Positions 50,421-62,539 of a stretch of DNA of 64,000 bases are shown here, in pieces; the stretch's first letter is position 1; the number at the start of each line of letters is the position of its first letter. Under the pieces are notes generated by a model. The model was not told the DNA's origin. It saw only the letters and a list, made by a program, of their open reading frames with translations, and ran no database searches. Origin of the DNA: Epiperipatus broadwayi (taxonomy: Eukaryota > Onychophora > Udeonychophora > Euonychophora > Peripatidae); NCBI GenBank assembly GCA_028023455.1, contig JAQFVV010000318.1, positions 374,001 to 438,000 of the forward strand. The letters run 5' to 3'. A program made the position numbers and the translations under genes.

Positions 50421-51596
50421 ATAAATATGCTTTATATAAGTGAGCATTTATTTTTTATAGCGTCTGTATACAATTGTAATCACATTCATATCGGCTTTTT
50501 CAAACCAAATTGTGCAAACGCTTTTTGCGAGTGTTAAATAATAAATGAATACCCTCTGACCCATACAAGATATAGAATTTATGCAGCAATAAAAGGAATC
50601 CTCTTATTACTACGACTCAAATATTTATATATGAGCAAATCTGAAGTACTGGCACAGAAGGTGTGACTATAGAACAGTCACTTTGAATTACTATATATAA
50701 CTTATGAATAAATGACGCCGATGAAATTTACTAGAATTTACTGAACATCATTCCAACTGAAATTAATCATATATATAAATCAGCATTTATTTTTTATAGC
50801 ATCTGTATACAATTGTAATCACATTCATATCGGCTTTTTCAAACCAAATTGTGCAAACGCTTTTTGCGAGTGTTAAATAATAAATGAATACCCTCTGACC
50901 CATACAAGATATAGAATTTATGCAGCAATAAAAGGAATCCTCTTATTACTATGACTCAAATATTTATATATGAGCAAATCTGAAGTACTGGCACAGAAGG
51001 TGTGACTATAGAACAGTCACTTTGAATTACTATATATAACTTATGAATGAATGACGCCGATGAAATTTACTAGAATTTACTGAACGTCATTCCAACTGAA
51101 ATTAATCATATATATAAATCAGCATTTATTTTTTATAGCATCTGTATACAATATTCGCATGAAAAAGGACCTTGTATTCTATAATATAGATAGAATGGGC
51201 GAGAATACTGATTATCATTAATAAAGTTTTTATAGATATAATGTGTTACAATTGTATACAGATGCTATAAAAAATAAATGCTGATTTATATATATGATTA
51301 ATTTCAGTTGGAATGACGTTCAGTAAATTCTAGTAAATTTCATCAGCGTCATTCATTCATAAGTTATATATAGTAATTCAAAGTGACTGTTCTATAGTCA
51401 CACCTTCTGTGCCAGTACTTCAGATTTGCTCATATATAAATATTTGAGTTATAGTAATAAGAGGATTCCTTTTATTGCTGCATAAATTCTATATCTTGTA
51501 TGGGTCAGAGGGTATTCATTTATTATTTAACACTTGCAAAAAGTGTTTGCACAATTTGGTTTGAAAAAGCTGATATGAATGTGATAAATATGCTTT
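50421..51596. mobile_element. 339-bp repeat family: tandem units plus inverted copy, flanked by 13-bp direct repeats
   Basis: GCATTTATTTTTTATAGC starts three direct copies at 50444, 50783 and 51122, exactly 339 bp apart; the third stops after about 32 bp. A unique centre of about 96 bp (51154-51249) follows, and then an inverted, nearly identical copy runs from 51250 to about 51583. The whole compound sits between two copies of ATAAATATGCTTT (50421-50433 and 51584-51596), consistent with a target-site duplication. Units differ by only a few substitutions, so the insertion is young. Each unit has a conserved hairpin GTGACT/AGTCAC and an 8-bp stem GAATGACG/CGTCATTC. No open frame; it must be mobilised by another element. 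Confidence 0.85.
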
Positions 51597-52940
51597 GTAA
51601 ATTTATAAGCTTATGAGATGTCATTGTTATTACAATATTTTTTTTAGTTTAATGATTGCTTTATTTAATTTATGATTTTCATTTTTTTAATAAAAAAAGC
51701 AATTAACTTTTTAAAACTCTTTTACTATAGTTGATCTCAAAAAAGATAAAATTAATTAACAAACTAAAGATTACATAATATTACTGGAAATAACTAAGAA
51801 AAAGCAAACATTCTAACAAATCATTAAAGTAGCTGACTAAAATTTTGAAAGAGGTTATAATGGAAAAAATAACTATTTATATAAAAATGTTTAGTACAGA
51901 GAATGTATTATAATTATGTACATCTAATAGATATGAAAATTAATAATTACATTACTGTTAATATTTCATATTCATATTTAACAAAGCAAAATAAAAATGT
52001 ATATATTTTAATACTACTATATAAAAACTGGAGTTTGATACACAAAATATATTATAAATGCATATTAAGTAATTATTAAAGTTAATAACTACTTTATTGC
52101 AGAAAACTTGCTAATCTTAAAAGGTTAGGAAATCAAGATTCAAGATTGATATAGAATGCTAAACAGTATTATCTTATTCATACCTATACATTATGATGCA
52201 AAATTAAAACTATTGTCATAGCAATATATATATATATATATAGTATTTACACTTTACTGACCCAATCACAGATTAGTAATGAGTATACTGAAGGACATTA
52301 CCAAACTGTTAGCTTATTGTTGATAATATTAATCCAATACAATAATCTCATCATGGTAATATGCTGCTAACATATGCATATTACTCAGATTATATCTATT
52401 GAGAATAGAATACATGAGATCTGAGCTTATCAGAAAATTTATCTATTTGAAATTGGTACTTATTCCATATTTAACATAATGCCATTAAGGACATAAGTTT
52501 AAACCTTAATCCATTTAATGGTCATTCCAACAGCACTGAACCATCACTGGGGGTATACAAAACTCAATCACAATATAGCACTACTTAGTTTAAACATCTG
52601 ATTAAATTAGTAAAATGCAAAAATGATAATTGAACAAAGGTTACAATTTAAAATTCAAAAACAATTTTATTTCACGTAATAATAAGAATATGATGCATTA
52701 ATACACTGTGGCAAATAATAGATTTTTCCCAAACTGGAAAGTATGGCCACCAATAACGCACTGAAAATCATCTTTAATAGATAAGGATCTTAATAATTTC
52801 CATTGCCATTTCTATTCATTTATTTAAACTCAAGTGTTTCATTTATCTTATATATCTGATCGATATTTTAATGATACACATACAAAAAAATAATAAACAT
52901 AAGAAAAATGTTTTCTTAATTGACGAAAATTGTACAATAT
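51597..52940. other. AT-rich non-coding sequence
   Basis: No gene recognised; a short (TA)n run lies near 52223-52242. Confidence 0.45.
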
Positions 52941-52949
52941 ATAATTATC

Positions 52950-53130
52950 ACTGCCTTGAACAGATAGTATATTTTTCAGAGTAACTAGATTATTATAACA
53001 AATGATAATTAAATAAATGTTAATTTATGATGTTTATCATAATCCTGAACAGACAAACATATTTTTCAAAGTAACTAGATTATTATAACAAATAAGTAAC
53101 TACATAAATGTTAATTTATGATATTAAATA
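52950..53130 (+). repeat. 90-bp tandem duplication
   Basis: Two adjacent units share CCT..GAACAGA, ATATTTTTCA, AGTAACTAGATTATTATAAC and ATGTTAATTTATGAT at a 90-bp spacing, with several differences between them. Confidence 0.85.
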
Positions 53131-53279
53131 AATTTGGTCACATGTGACATATATACAATAGTCTTATTTATTATCTTTTTGTTGATCAACAATTAAGTCT
53201 GGCTATTCTTAATCTTTTAGTTTAAGCTCACAAAAAGCATGAAAAATGTTTTTTTTAATATTCATAGATTTATTATTTT

Positions 53280-53520
53280 GTCTGTCACAAACATAATTCA
53301 ATCTATTAATCGTTGATTTTTTATTTGGTTAACATCAAATATTTTAATCTATTAATCCTAGAAGGTTTTTTTTAACATGAAATATTTTAATCTATTAATC
53401 CTAGAAGTTTTTTTTACTTGGTTGGCAAAAGAATAATTCAATCAATTAATTCTTATTATTTATTTTGCTGGCAAAAGAATAATTCAGTTTATTAATTCAT
53501 ATTGTTTTTTTCTTCATTGG
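53280..53520 (+). repeat. Minisatellite of about 45-55-bp units, five variable copies
   Basis: Each unit contains a version of AATTCAATCTATTAATCCT followed by a T-rich segment. Two neighbouring units share GGCAAAAGAATAATTCA and two others share ATATTTTAATCTATTAATCC. Unit length varies through the T tracts. Confidence 0.75.
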
Positions 53521-55421
53521 CATACTGTCTCTTTCATCTGTATAATTTATCAATATGTATTATTTTGGAGAAATGCAACAATTGTGATTTCAATTTATGA
53601 ACAAAATTTTCTTTCAAGCTAGGACTGGATCTTCATGACTTTCTCATCTATGGAATAGCATGCCGGTGCAGGCTAGCCAATCACATTGATGAAGTTCAAA
53701 TTCCAAGTGTATTTTGCCACTTTATACCTCCTAATAATAATAAAACATTAATATTAACAGCAAATACATCTTGCTGTATTGATTTCAATATGAAAGGCTG
53801 TAGCAAATGGTGTGCTAACTGATGATGACTTCCTTGATTGCCACAATATTCTGCTCTATAACCCTTTTATAGATAATCATTCATGCTTATCAAAAAATAT
53901 TTTTTCCATGCATCACCATCCATCTTCAAAACATAACTTACCTATTTCATTTAACCTTTTTGGCATGTTAATTGATAAACAATAATAATAAATCAAGAAA
54001 ATGGAATGAAGAAAAGAAAACAGATTTAAAAAAAATATTTCTTTATAAATCTAAATGTGTTTTGAACCAAATTGTGTTATATATATAAAATTTTTATAAC
54101 TTTACAACTTTCTTGTTTAATTGATAAATTTAATAATTCTTATTTGTTCGGGTCAATTTTATTACTTTTTCTTATAATTATAAGTTATAGTTAATAAATG
54201 ATAAAAAATATTTATTTATTTTTTATTTTTTGTAATACAGATACATAAAATATTTATCTTTACATATTAACACATTCCACTTCTCATTATAGAAATTCAC
54301 TTAATTCTTTTTTATTGAGTCTGTACTATTATTTTACGAATAGTTATATATTCTGTCATCTTCTAAATGTATAGTTAGCTATACAATGCTACACTATATA
54401 AGTATTGATTATATTTGAAATTGTACAATAAAAGACTAAGATAATCACTTAAAAAACATGACATTATCTGTGCAATTATATGGTGATAGGCCAATTAGGT
54501 TTTAAATTGATCTTATATTGTTTCAAGAATATGTATATTGTTTTCCTGAAATATAGTTTGATATAATTGGGCAACAGAGTACTAATATGATTAATTAATC
54601 AAAACCTGTCTTCCTAGGAAATAGTTTATTTTTATGATCCACTTAACATAATTGTTTTAGCATATCACATTTATAGTTACAGTTTAAAACAATGAAGCCA
54701 TTTATATCATTAAAATTATACAGCGGTAAACTAGCAAGAGTTCGTTATATATCACTATAGTTCATATCGTACACTGAGAATAATCTAAGCTGCATAAAAC
54801 TTTGTTATGTAATACTAATGCTTTATTTATATAATGCTAGTACATCTACACAAATATATATTAGTAGCTAATTAATTTAGATTATCATGAAAATTATGAT
54901 GTCATGATCATGGCCTGAACATGGCATAAGAATTTTTTTAAAGAAAAAAAGGAAATGGCAAATTATGTAGTTTTTTTATTAGTTGATTGAATAACTTTGG
55001 CAAAATACTATTAGTGGTATGGGGTAAGAAATATGGCTAACTCAAAAAGATAAAGATTTTGGGATAAAAATAAAATAACTGTTTGGTGAGTAAAGTTATT
55101 GTACTGCTCAATTTGTCATTTTAATGCTAAATTGTCGTGTGACCTCTTTAGTAACTGAGCCATATTATTTATTTTAATTTTTTACATTAATCTAACAGTT
55201 GATGGATGGAGATAGTTTGATTTATATAAATTTTAATGATAACATTGAATTATGTATTAGATTTTCTGTTTAGTGGTATATTGAGGTATTCAGACAACTA
55301 TGATATAGTAATTACTCTTTATTATTGTTATTAGCTTATCAAAATTTATTACAACATCTCAAGTTTAGAATTACATCATAAATTAATGAAATCCCTTAAA
55401 TCATTATATATTTTTATTATA
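53521..55421. other. AT-rich non-coding sequence
   Basis: No gene recognised. A less AT-rich stretch at about 53620-53710 has no identity I can assign. Confidence 0.4.
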
Positions 55422-55598
55422 ATAATTATTATTAAACCACTAAATATTACATGATCACCATTTCTTATGCCTGCTCATAACTTATTAAAACAGGCAAAAC
55501 TCTCCATACAGTAGTGCCACTCAGTCCAAGCCAAAGTAATATATGGATGCCAGAAAGCTCGTGCATAAAATCCCTATCTAGTGCCTATTCACCCAATA

Positions 55599-55640
55599 TC
55601 TCCAGACTAGTTTCTAACTTGTGGCCTTCATCAGTGAAGA
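55599..55640 (-). ncRNA. Hammerhead ribozyme-like motif, family G (minus copy)
   Basis: Minus strand: helix I strand TCTTCA, intact core CTGATGA, weak helix II (GGC/GTT around loop CACAA, with an A-A mismatch next to the core), GAAAC, TA, cleavage triplet GTC, then TGGAGA. Helix I forms six pairs (one G-T wobble). Helix III is only C-G plus A-T around two bases; the six bases ACTAGT are self-complementary, as in hammerheads that act as dimers. All core bases are present. Confidence 0.6.
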
Positions 55641-56015
55641 GCCTTGGATCTGAGAGCACTGCATCTAGATCTTAGAATCTAATGCAACCCTCCAGCAGCC
55701 ATCTTTTATCTCTACTTAACTACAAAACTATAGTCTAAAATTGAAAACACAATAATATTTTCAATCCAAGCTCATTAACTTATATAGTCATATAGGTTTA
55801 AATTCAATTCAGTACCCATATATATTGGTATCTTTGGTTCTCTAATAACCATAGCTACCACTATCCTATTAGGCAGGATTGGTATTAAACTACTAAACAT
55901 CACATAATCACCATTTCTTATGCTTGCTGTTTTAAAACAGGCAAAACTCTCAATACAGTCGTGGAGGGTTGCATTAGATCCTAAGATCTAGGTGCAGTGT
56001 TCTCAGATCCAAGGT

Positions 56016-56056
56016 TCATCACTGATGAAGGCCACAGTTAGAAACTAGTCTGGGGA
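56016..56056 (+). ncRNA. Hammerhead ribozyme-like motif, family G (plus unit 1)
   Basis: CTGATGA at 56022-56028, GAAAC at 56041-56045, GTC at 56048-56050. Helix I TCATCA/TGGGGA has one mismatch. The helix-II loop has lost one base and its stem is down to one strong and two wobble pairs, so this copy is probably weak or inactive. Confidence 0.5.
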
Positions 56057-56454
56057 TATTGGATGAATAGGCATTAGATAGGGATTTTATGCACAAGCCT
56101 TCTGGAATCCATTGAATACTCATAGCTTGCACTGAATGGCACTACTGTATAGTTTCACCTGTTTTAATAATTGTTATGAGCAAGCTAAGTAATGGTAACC
56201 ATGTGATGTTTAGTGGTTTAATACCAATCCTGCCTAATAAGATCATGGTGGCTATGGTTATTAAAGAACCTAAGACACCAAAATGTATGGGTACTGAACT
56301 GAATTCAGACCTATATAGCTAATGGTCTTGGATTGAAAATATTGTGTTTTCAATTTTATACTCATAGTTTTGTAGTTAAATAGAGATCAAATATGGTTGC
56401 TGGAGGGTTGCATTAGATCCTAAGATCTAGATGCAATGCTCTCAGATCCAAGAC

Positions 56455-56496
56455 TCCTCACTGATGAAGGCCACAAGCTAGAAACTAATCTGGGGA
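56455..56496 (+). ncRNA. Hammerhead ribozyme-like motif, family G (plus unit 2)
   Basis: TCCTCA (56455-56460) pairs with TGGGGA (56491-56496), giving six helix-I pairs including one G-T. CTGATGA at 56461-56467 and GAAAC at 56481-56485 are intact. The cleavage triplet reads ATC, and the C-G pair of helix III has become C-A. It lies exactly 439 bases after the motif in unit 1, so cleavage at both would release a one-unit RNA. Confidence 0.55.
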
Positions 56497-56621
56497 TATT
56501 GGATGAGTAGGCATTAGATAGGCTTTTTATGCACAAGCCTTCTGGCATCCATTGATTACTTTGGCTTGCACTGAGTGGCACAATTGCATGGAGAGTTTTG
56601 TTTGTTTTTATAATTATTATT

Positions 56622-59600
56622 GTTAATATGTTTAACTTTTATAAAATTTTAAAATAATTGATTTCACTTGTAAATAATGATTGACAATATATTTAAACAA
56701 AAATTTTCTCTACTGTAGTTACTGAATTATATCTAGAATTGATATTACTGTTGATTTCATAATGTAAAATAATAGGTGTGGCATTCAGGTAAAAATTTTA
56801 AAATTGATTTTGAAAAGTTTTTGATCAGCAGTAAATAATAAAACTATTTTTATTTTATTTATCATGATTCATTCTAAAAATGTTTTTTTTCCCCTTCGTT
56901 TAAAGATAAATAAAAAACCAATTTTAAATATAGGTCAAACTTCTACTTTAACTAAGTGAAGATTGGATGTCTGCGTGCATGCATGAACTAACAATAACAA
57001 TTAGAAAAGAACTTTAAAAATAAAAAAGAATTAAGTTTATAACTAATGAAACACCAATTTATTTCTGATAATATTATTTATTTTAAGAAATCGATCTAGC
57101 CAATTTATTATCAAATTTCTGGTTGGCAAAACGGTATCTAACTATTTGGTTTGTAAAGGTCCCATGCATTAACCATAGAACACAAATGTTATTGGAGTGT
57201 AATTGAGGCACCAATTTTTGTGAAGATGTCTTACATAACTATTTAAATATTTTTATTTTGAAGGCAATTTATAAAACATTTAATAATTAATGTTGAAAAA
57301 CAGATCTTTATCAGTGAGTAATAAAATAAAAATCTTCAGAAACGTTTGAATGACATTAATATCAGCTTGAAAATATTAAATATTTTGATAGTTACTGAAA
57401 TATATCCTGTAATATTTAGCTGGTTAAAAGTCAGAGTACTGGTATTTATCATAATGATGTAACTATTTTAATTACATTGGTGAAGAATAGATTTATTAAT
57501 CTACAAAATTTGTTAATGTAGTAGTGAGATAAAAATTCCTTATTAATATAAAGTTTATTGGGAAAAAATCATTTATGATTGTTCTGCAATATTTTAAAAA
57601 TATGATGGCAATTCAATTCTTCTTTTTCTAGATGCAATGTTTGTGAATTTATAATTGTAATGTAATGGAGTAACATACATTGTCAGAGAGTATTTTGTTA
57701 TAAACTCAAGCATAATTTTGTGCAGAGTTGAATCTTGTTTACATTTACACGAATTATTTCAAAGATTATTTGGTGAGATACAATAATGATTATTACCACA
57801 TAAAGAATATAACTGAGAATATAACTTGGAATAGAAAGTTTAATACTAGAAGTGATAAACCTGATATATGATCCATCAATTCGGAGATCTAGATTTCTTC
57901 ACTCATCCACTATCCTAAATTAAAAGGGGAATGGGCTCTAATTAAAAAAGGTGGTGAAGTTTTTTGATTAAAAGAAAGGCTTGTTAAAAAAAGATTAAAA
58001 GACTGCATCACAAAATGTCAATTAAGCAGAAGGTAAGACTAACAAGTGACATATGTAGGACATACTTTCAGTTCATGAATTACTTTGTATAGTCATCACA
58101 ATGTTTACTTTAACTTTCTGTTTTTATCTGAATTCTCATTCACTCTTTTTATTAGTTACTTATGGAAATGCAATTATATGTTGGACTATTTTCATCATCT
58201 AGCATTAATTATTAAATATCTTTATATCAATTTAATCTTTATTTACATTTTTTAAATACATTCTTAACATCTTTTTTCATTGTCTAAAATGATTTTTCAA
58301 ATAATGATCAATATAAATGCATGCTCCCACAGATCATGAATCAACTTTGATTTTGACTGGGACATTTACTTTCTTAATATTTAGAGGTAATTATTCAAAA
58401 GACACACCTAATTATGATTGATGGCTTGCCATTTTTATGTTTTTATTGTTTCTCAAATTCATTTTGCTCATTATTTTTCTATATCATGAATCTAGAGGTT
58501 CACATTTCAGTACAGCACAGTTATCCACTATTATAATCTATTCATTATGAATGCATTTGATATATTTTTGATTAAGATTCAAAAGTTTTATTCTGATAGT
58601 AGATGTGTTAATTTCAAAAAGTTTTGATGAATATGACTTACCAGCTTTAACTAAATTATAAGCTTAGATTAGTGTACATTTGTAGTTAGTTTGTTTTTAG
58701 ATGTATTATAAGAAGATTAATAAAGGATCAAATAAAACTTGCTGCCTTACAAAATTATTGCTCATCTCAGTTGCAAGTAGATGAAATAATAGTTTATCCT
58801 TTAATACTTTTAAGTGGCAATATGCTGCTGTACCACACAATATGTCCAAAAACTGCAATTCTATCTCATTTTATTTTTTCAATTGAAGACCAAAATGCAT
58901 ACAAATTACATTCTTTGATATTTGTGAATTAAATATATATTTTTAAAAAGGAAAAAAAAACACTGAAAAAAGAAAAGAAAATAATCTCCAAGATACATTT
59001 CTACTGAATAATTAGCTGTTCTATGCTATAATACTTTTCCAAATGTCTCCATTCCAGATATGGCCTTACAGGTTGTTTAAAGTTGATATATTTTTTGTAA
59101 ACAACATGATATCATTAATCTACCAGTTTCAGTTTAACACTATGATACTTCAAGAAAATAAAAATATTGCAGGAATGAATTTATAGATTAAATTGTGTCA
59201 AAATATAATAGATAACTAATAATGAGAAAAATATTTGAGAAGGTAAACTGAAAATAGTAGTTCAGAAGAAATGCATCTTGAGAGGCATTTAACTCTCTTC
59301 AGATATTTTTTATTCACTTTTTTTTCAAATGTTATAAATGTTAAACAGCCATTTTCAAAATATATTCTTAAATATTATACATTTGTGGAAAAAACAATAA
59401 AATTAAATTAAGAAGGTCATACAAGTATATGATTTGTTAAAAAGGGATTTAATTAATCTTAATTAAATTTAAACTCATTATTTGAGCTAATAGCAGTATT
59501 TTTAGACTAATAAATAATTATTAATAGCATTTGAAATACTTCTCAAAATGTGGGATTTATTATTAAATTTATGTGAGATTTGTAATGTTTAAAAATTAAT

Positions 59601-62230
59601 GATGTGTGAAAAAGATTTTCCACTTTATAAATTTGCCATCATAATTTTCACCACGTTTACAGCTACATATAAACCCGCATATGTGCAAGTATATTGACAA
59701 ATGATCACAACTATTAGACAAATGATTAATTTGTGTTAGAATGATATATCCAAAAAAGATTTATATGATATGTTAGGTAATAAGTAATTTTACTAATTTA
59801 TTAACAGACAAGTTTTAGCTGGATCATCTTATTCTTGAGTATTTGAACATATATGAACATCTCTAGCAGTACTGGTCATTTTAGGTATATTTACTGTTGA
59901 GATGGTCAATAAGAATCAGATATTGCTATGGTTTTATATCATTTAATGGAATAGAATGTTGTAGCTGATATTAACTGGACAACTTTAATTGATTTTTAAA
60001 AAACTCTTGCAATATTCTCTCATCATCTAACATGGTTTAGTTTATTCATTAAGCTGATTTATTAGTATTATAGTTTCTACTCAAAAAACTTTTTTTTTAT
60101 CAAACATAGTCTTCAAAATTTATTTTTTTATATATGTAACTTTTAGGTGGTTCATTTTTATATATAACCTTTCATGACTTTTACATATCATACCATTTAC
60201 AACTCTCTTAAACATTTTAACAATACTATTTTTTATATCAAAACTTTATTCTAACATTTTCAACTGTCCTCAAGTCATCATCAGAGCTCTTTACAATCCT
60301 ATTTATTAGAAGTTTCAATTCCAGACATTAGAAAATCAAATATTTGATTAGGAGTTGAGGTAGAGATGAGTTTTCAATGAAATTTTATGAAAAATTTGTT
60401 GATCTTGTGAATATTAAAATTAGATCTACCCAATGCAGATTATTTTTTAAATTAAGTTTCTTATGACTAGGAAAATAGTATTAATTTTAAAAAAATGTAT
60501 TTGAATACACTAAATAGCCTTTAAATAGTCTTATTACAAGACTAAAATTTTGTCAGAATCTTCTATACTGAAGTAATAAAAAAGAAGTCGCATATTAGTA
60601 TTATGTTCAGTGTTAAAAGTTTATGCTGTTTCATTCTTATTACAGCTTCTATTGGAGGATGTTTATTTATTTATTTTTGAAATTTCTACTGATATAAAAG
60701 GCAGTAAAAACTTTCAAGTTGTAAAATTAGCTTATTAAGCACATCAATATAATCATCAAAAGTGACGCATCCTCATGAAGAACTAAACAATCATTATTTT
60801 AAATTTATATAATCACGATTTATAATTTATATAATGTTGTCATACGATGTTTTTTTTCTTTTTATCTCAAAAACCAATAGTTATTCTACAAATGTATTTC
60901 TATACATTTTTCTATTTCACAAGTGGTGTTAGAGAAGAGAAATGAGAAATAAGTAAAACGAATCAAGTGATATGTTATCAATTCACAGAGTTTTACAATA
61001 TTTAAACTCATTCATTACCAACAACTTATTTACTTAATTTGTTCATTATTTTAACATTGCATAAACTTATTCTTTCAATTTTTTCTAAACCTAAACTATT
61101 TTGGATATCTAATGATATCTAAATTGAGGTGCTCAATTCTAATAAATAATTAAAAAAACTTGTTTTATTTAGAATGCTTAAAATCACACACACACATATG
61201 TATTATCTTTAAATTTAAGTACAGTATTTCAAATACATTTATTTTTTTTCAAACTTTCACTAGTCTTAATTATACATGCATACTATATGTATTGAGTTAA
61301 TTAGGCAACGGAGTACTATTATGATCAAATAATAACCCTTTATTATTAATGATAGTTTACCCCTGTTTCAACATAAATTATTTTAATATCTATTTTTAAA
61401 TTATTTAAAAAACCATTACATCATTAACATACATATACATTCACAATAAACGGTAAAAAAGAAAAAATAAATTTATGTTATGTAAGAAAAAAAAAGTATT
61501 TCAATAATAAATCTGAATTTAAAAAGAAAAAAGTATGTATGATAAAATGTCATTATCCAACTGTCAGTTATCTGAACCATTAATTTTCAAAATCACTGTT
61601 TGTTATGCTGAGTGCATTTTGCTTCTGGTTATATCGAAACATAAATGCAATAAGAGGTTGATTTGATATTAGATTTATCTTAAGAAAAATGATTACAGTT
61701 GTCTTAAAAAATCTAAGAAATCTATATGTAAGGTTGCATTTTAATTGTTAATTAGCTTGAACTTAAAACATAGTTTTTTAAAAATACACTTAAAATCTCC
61801 ACTGTATTCTTCATTCTTGAAACATATGACCAACATATCTGAAAATGTCAAATGACCCCCAAAATGCAGAACCAGCACTTATCAATCGAACCCATGTCAC
61901 AATCTCTTATACATATCTTCATCATTTTTTCACTGTTTATCAATAGCAAATTATTACATTTTCTGCACTCACAACATTGACATCAACCTCTTCAGATATA
62001 TATGTTAATGATAATTATTAATTAATTTTAAAAATTATTGGTCTTTTTCAGATTTTTGTTTATATATTATAAAAATGTGAGTGGCGTGAAAGTTAAAAAT
62101 GCATCTTAAAAAGATATTACACATGAAAAACAGAAATGTTGTATTAGTTATTCTATATATTTAGATAGAAATACAAAATGGTTGTATTATTTTTTAATTG
62201 AAGTTTAGAGTTTAAATCTACATTAGAGAT
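56622..62230. other. AT-rich non-coding sequence
   Basis: About 5.6 kb with no recognisable gene. A (CA)n run lies near 61187-61197, and a faint family-F-like segment (AGAACCAGCACTTATCAATCG) lies near 61868-61889. Confidence 0.45.
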
Positions 62231-62284
62231 CATTAATGTATTTATTTAAAATGATTAATAACTGAAACACACAGGCTTATTATA

Positions 62285-62535
62285 TACCTGTGTCTATATA
62301 TGTAATATATAGGTTATATGAGCACACACTTTCTCACATGACCCACCACTCTCCACACTATCTCATAACACTGATACACTTGAACACATACATGTTGAAA
62401 AGATAAATAATCACCAATATTCGCATTTCATGCTAAACCGGCAATCATCAGTTGGTCCAGATTACCATCTCTACACATATATGCTATAAGTGCTCAGATA
62501 TATATTAAAATAGCCAAACCTCATACTTTAATAAA
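62285..62535 (-). mobile_element. Family F repeat, third copy
   Basis: On the minus strand it shows the family landmarks in order: TTTAATATATATCTGAGCACT, TATATGTGT, CTGGACCAA, the hammerhead-like motif, TTGGTGATTATTTATC, ACATGT, GTATCAGTG and ATGAGATAGTGT. The B-box-containing end has diverged or is missing. Single copy, without the inverted partner seen at 3.3-4.2 kb. Confidence 0.65.
62414..62455 (-). ncRNA. Hammerhead ribozyme-like motif with intact core, family F
   Basis: Minus strand: CCAA, CTGATGA, a helix-II hairpin TGC/GCA with a 7-base loop and a T-T mismatch next to the core, GAAA, a short helix III (A-T, T-A around four bases), cleavage triplet ATA, then TTGG. Helix I is four perfect pairs (CCAA/TTGG). 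This is the only family-F copy in the window with every core base present. Confidence 0.55.
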
Positions 62536-62539
62536 GTTG

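Larger units (their letters stand above)
55422..56621. mobile_element. Family G retrozyme-like compound: inverted unit plus 439-bp tandem units
   Basis: A minus-oriented part (about 55434-55959, a little over one unit: GCAAAACTCT recurs at a 447-bp spacing) meets a plus-oriented part (55962-56621) head-to-head. In the plus part TGGAGGGTTGCATTAGATCC occurs at 55962 and 56401, a 439-bp period. Each unit carries CTCAGATCCAAG, a hammerhead-like motif, GGATATTGGATGA, TTTTATGCACAAGCC and a segment ending near TTTTGCCTGTTTTAA. ATAATTATTATT lies at both outer edges (55422-55433 and 56610-56621); it may be a target duplication but overlaps AT-rich unit sequence. There is no open frame. The design (short tandem units with one self-cleaving motif each) fits animal retrozymes. 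Confidence 0.75.

Noticed and set aside
51050-51100. CTGATGA/CCGATGA followed by CTGAAC in the 339-bp repeat, looking like a hammerhead
   Set aside because: The sequences before and after form a continuous 8-bp stem (GAATGACG/CGTCATTC) with no room for helix III or a cleavage triplet. The GAAA box reads GAAC, and two of three copies have CCGATGA. It is a hairpin, not a hammerhead.
60250-60292. Minus-strand CTGATGATGACTTGAGGACAG followed by TTGAAAATG, a possible hammerhead
   Set aside because: A 4-bp helix II can be drawn but has an unpaired base beside the core, and no helix I forms between the flanks.
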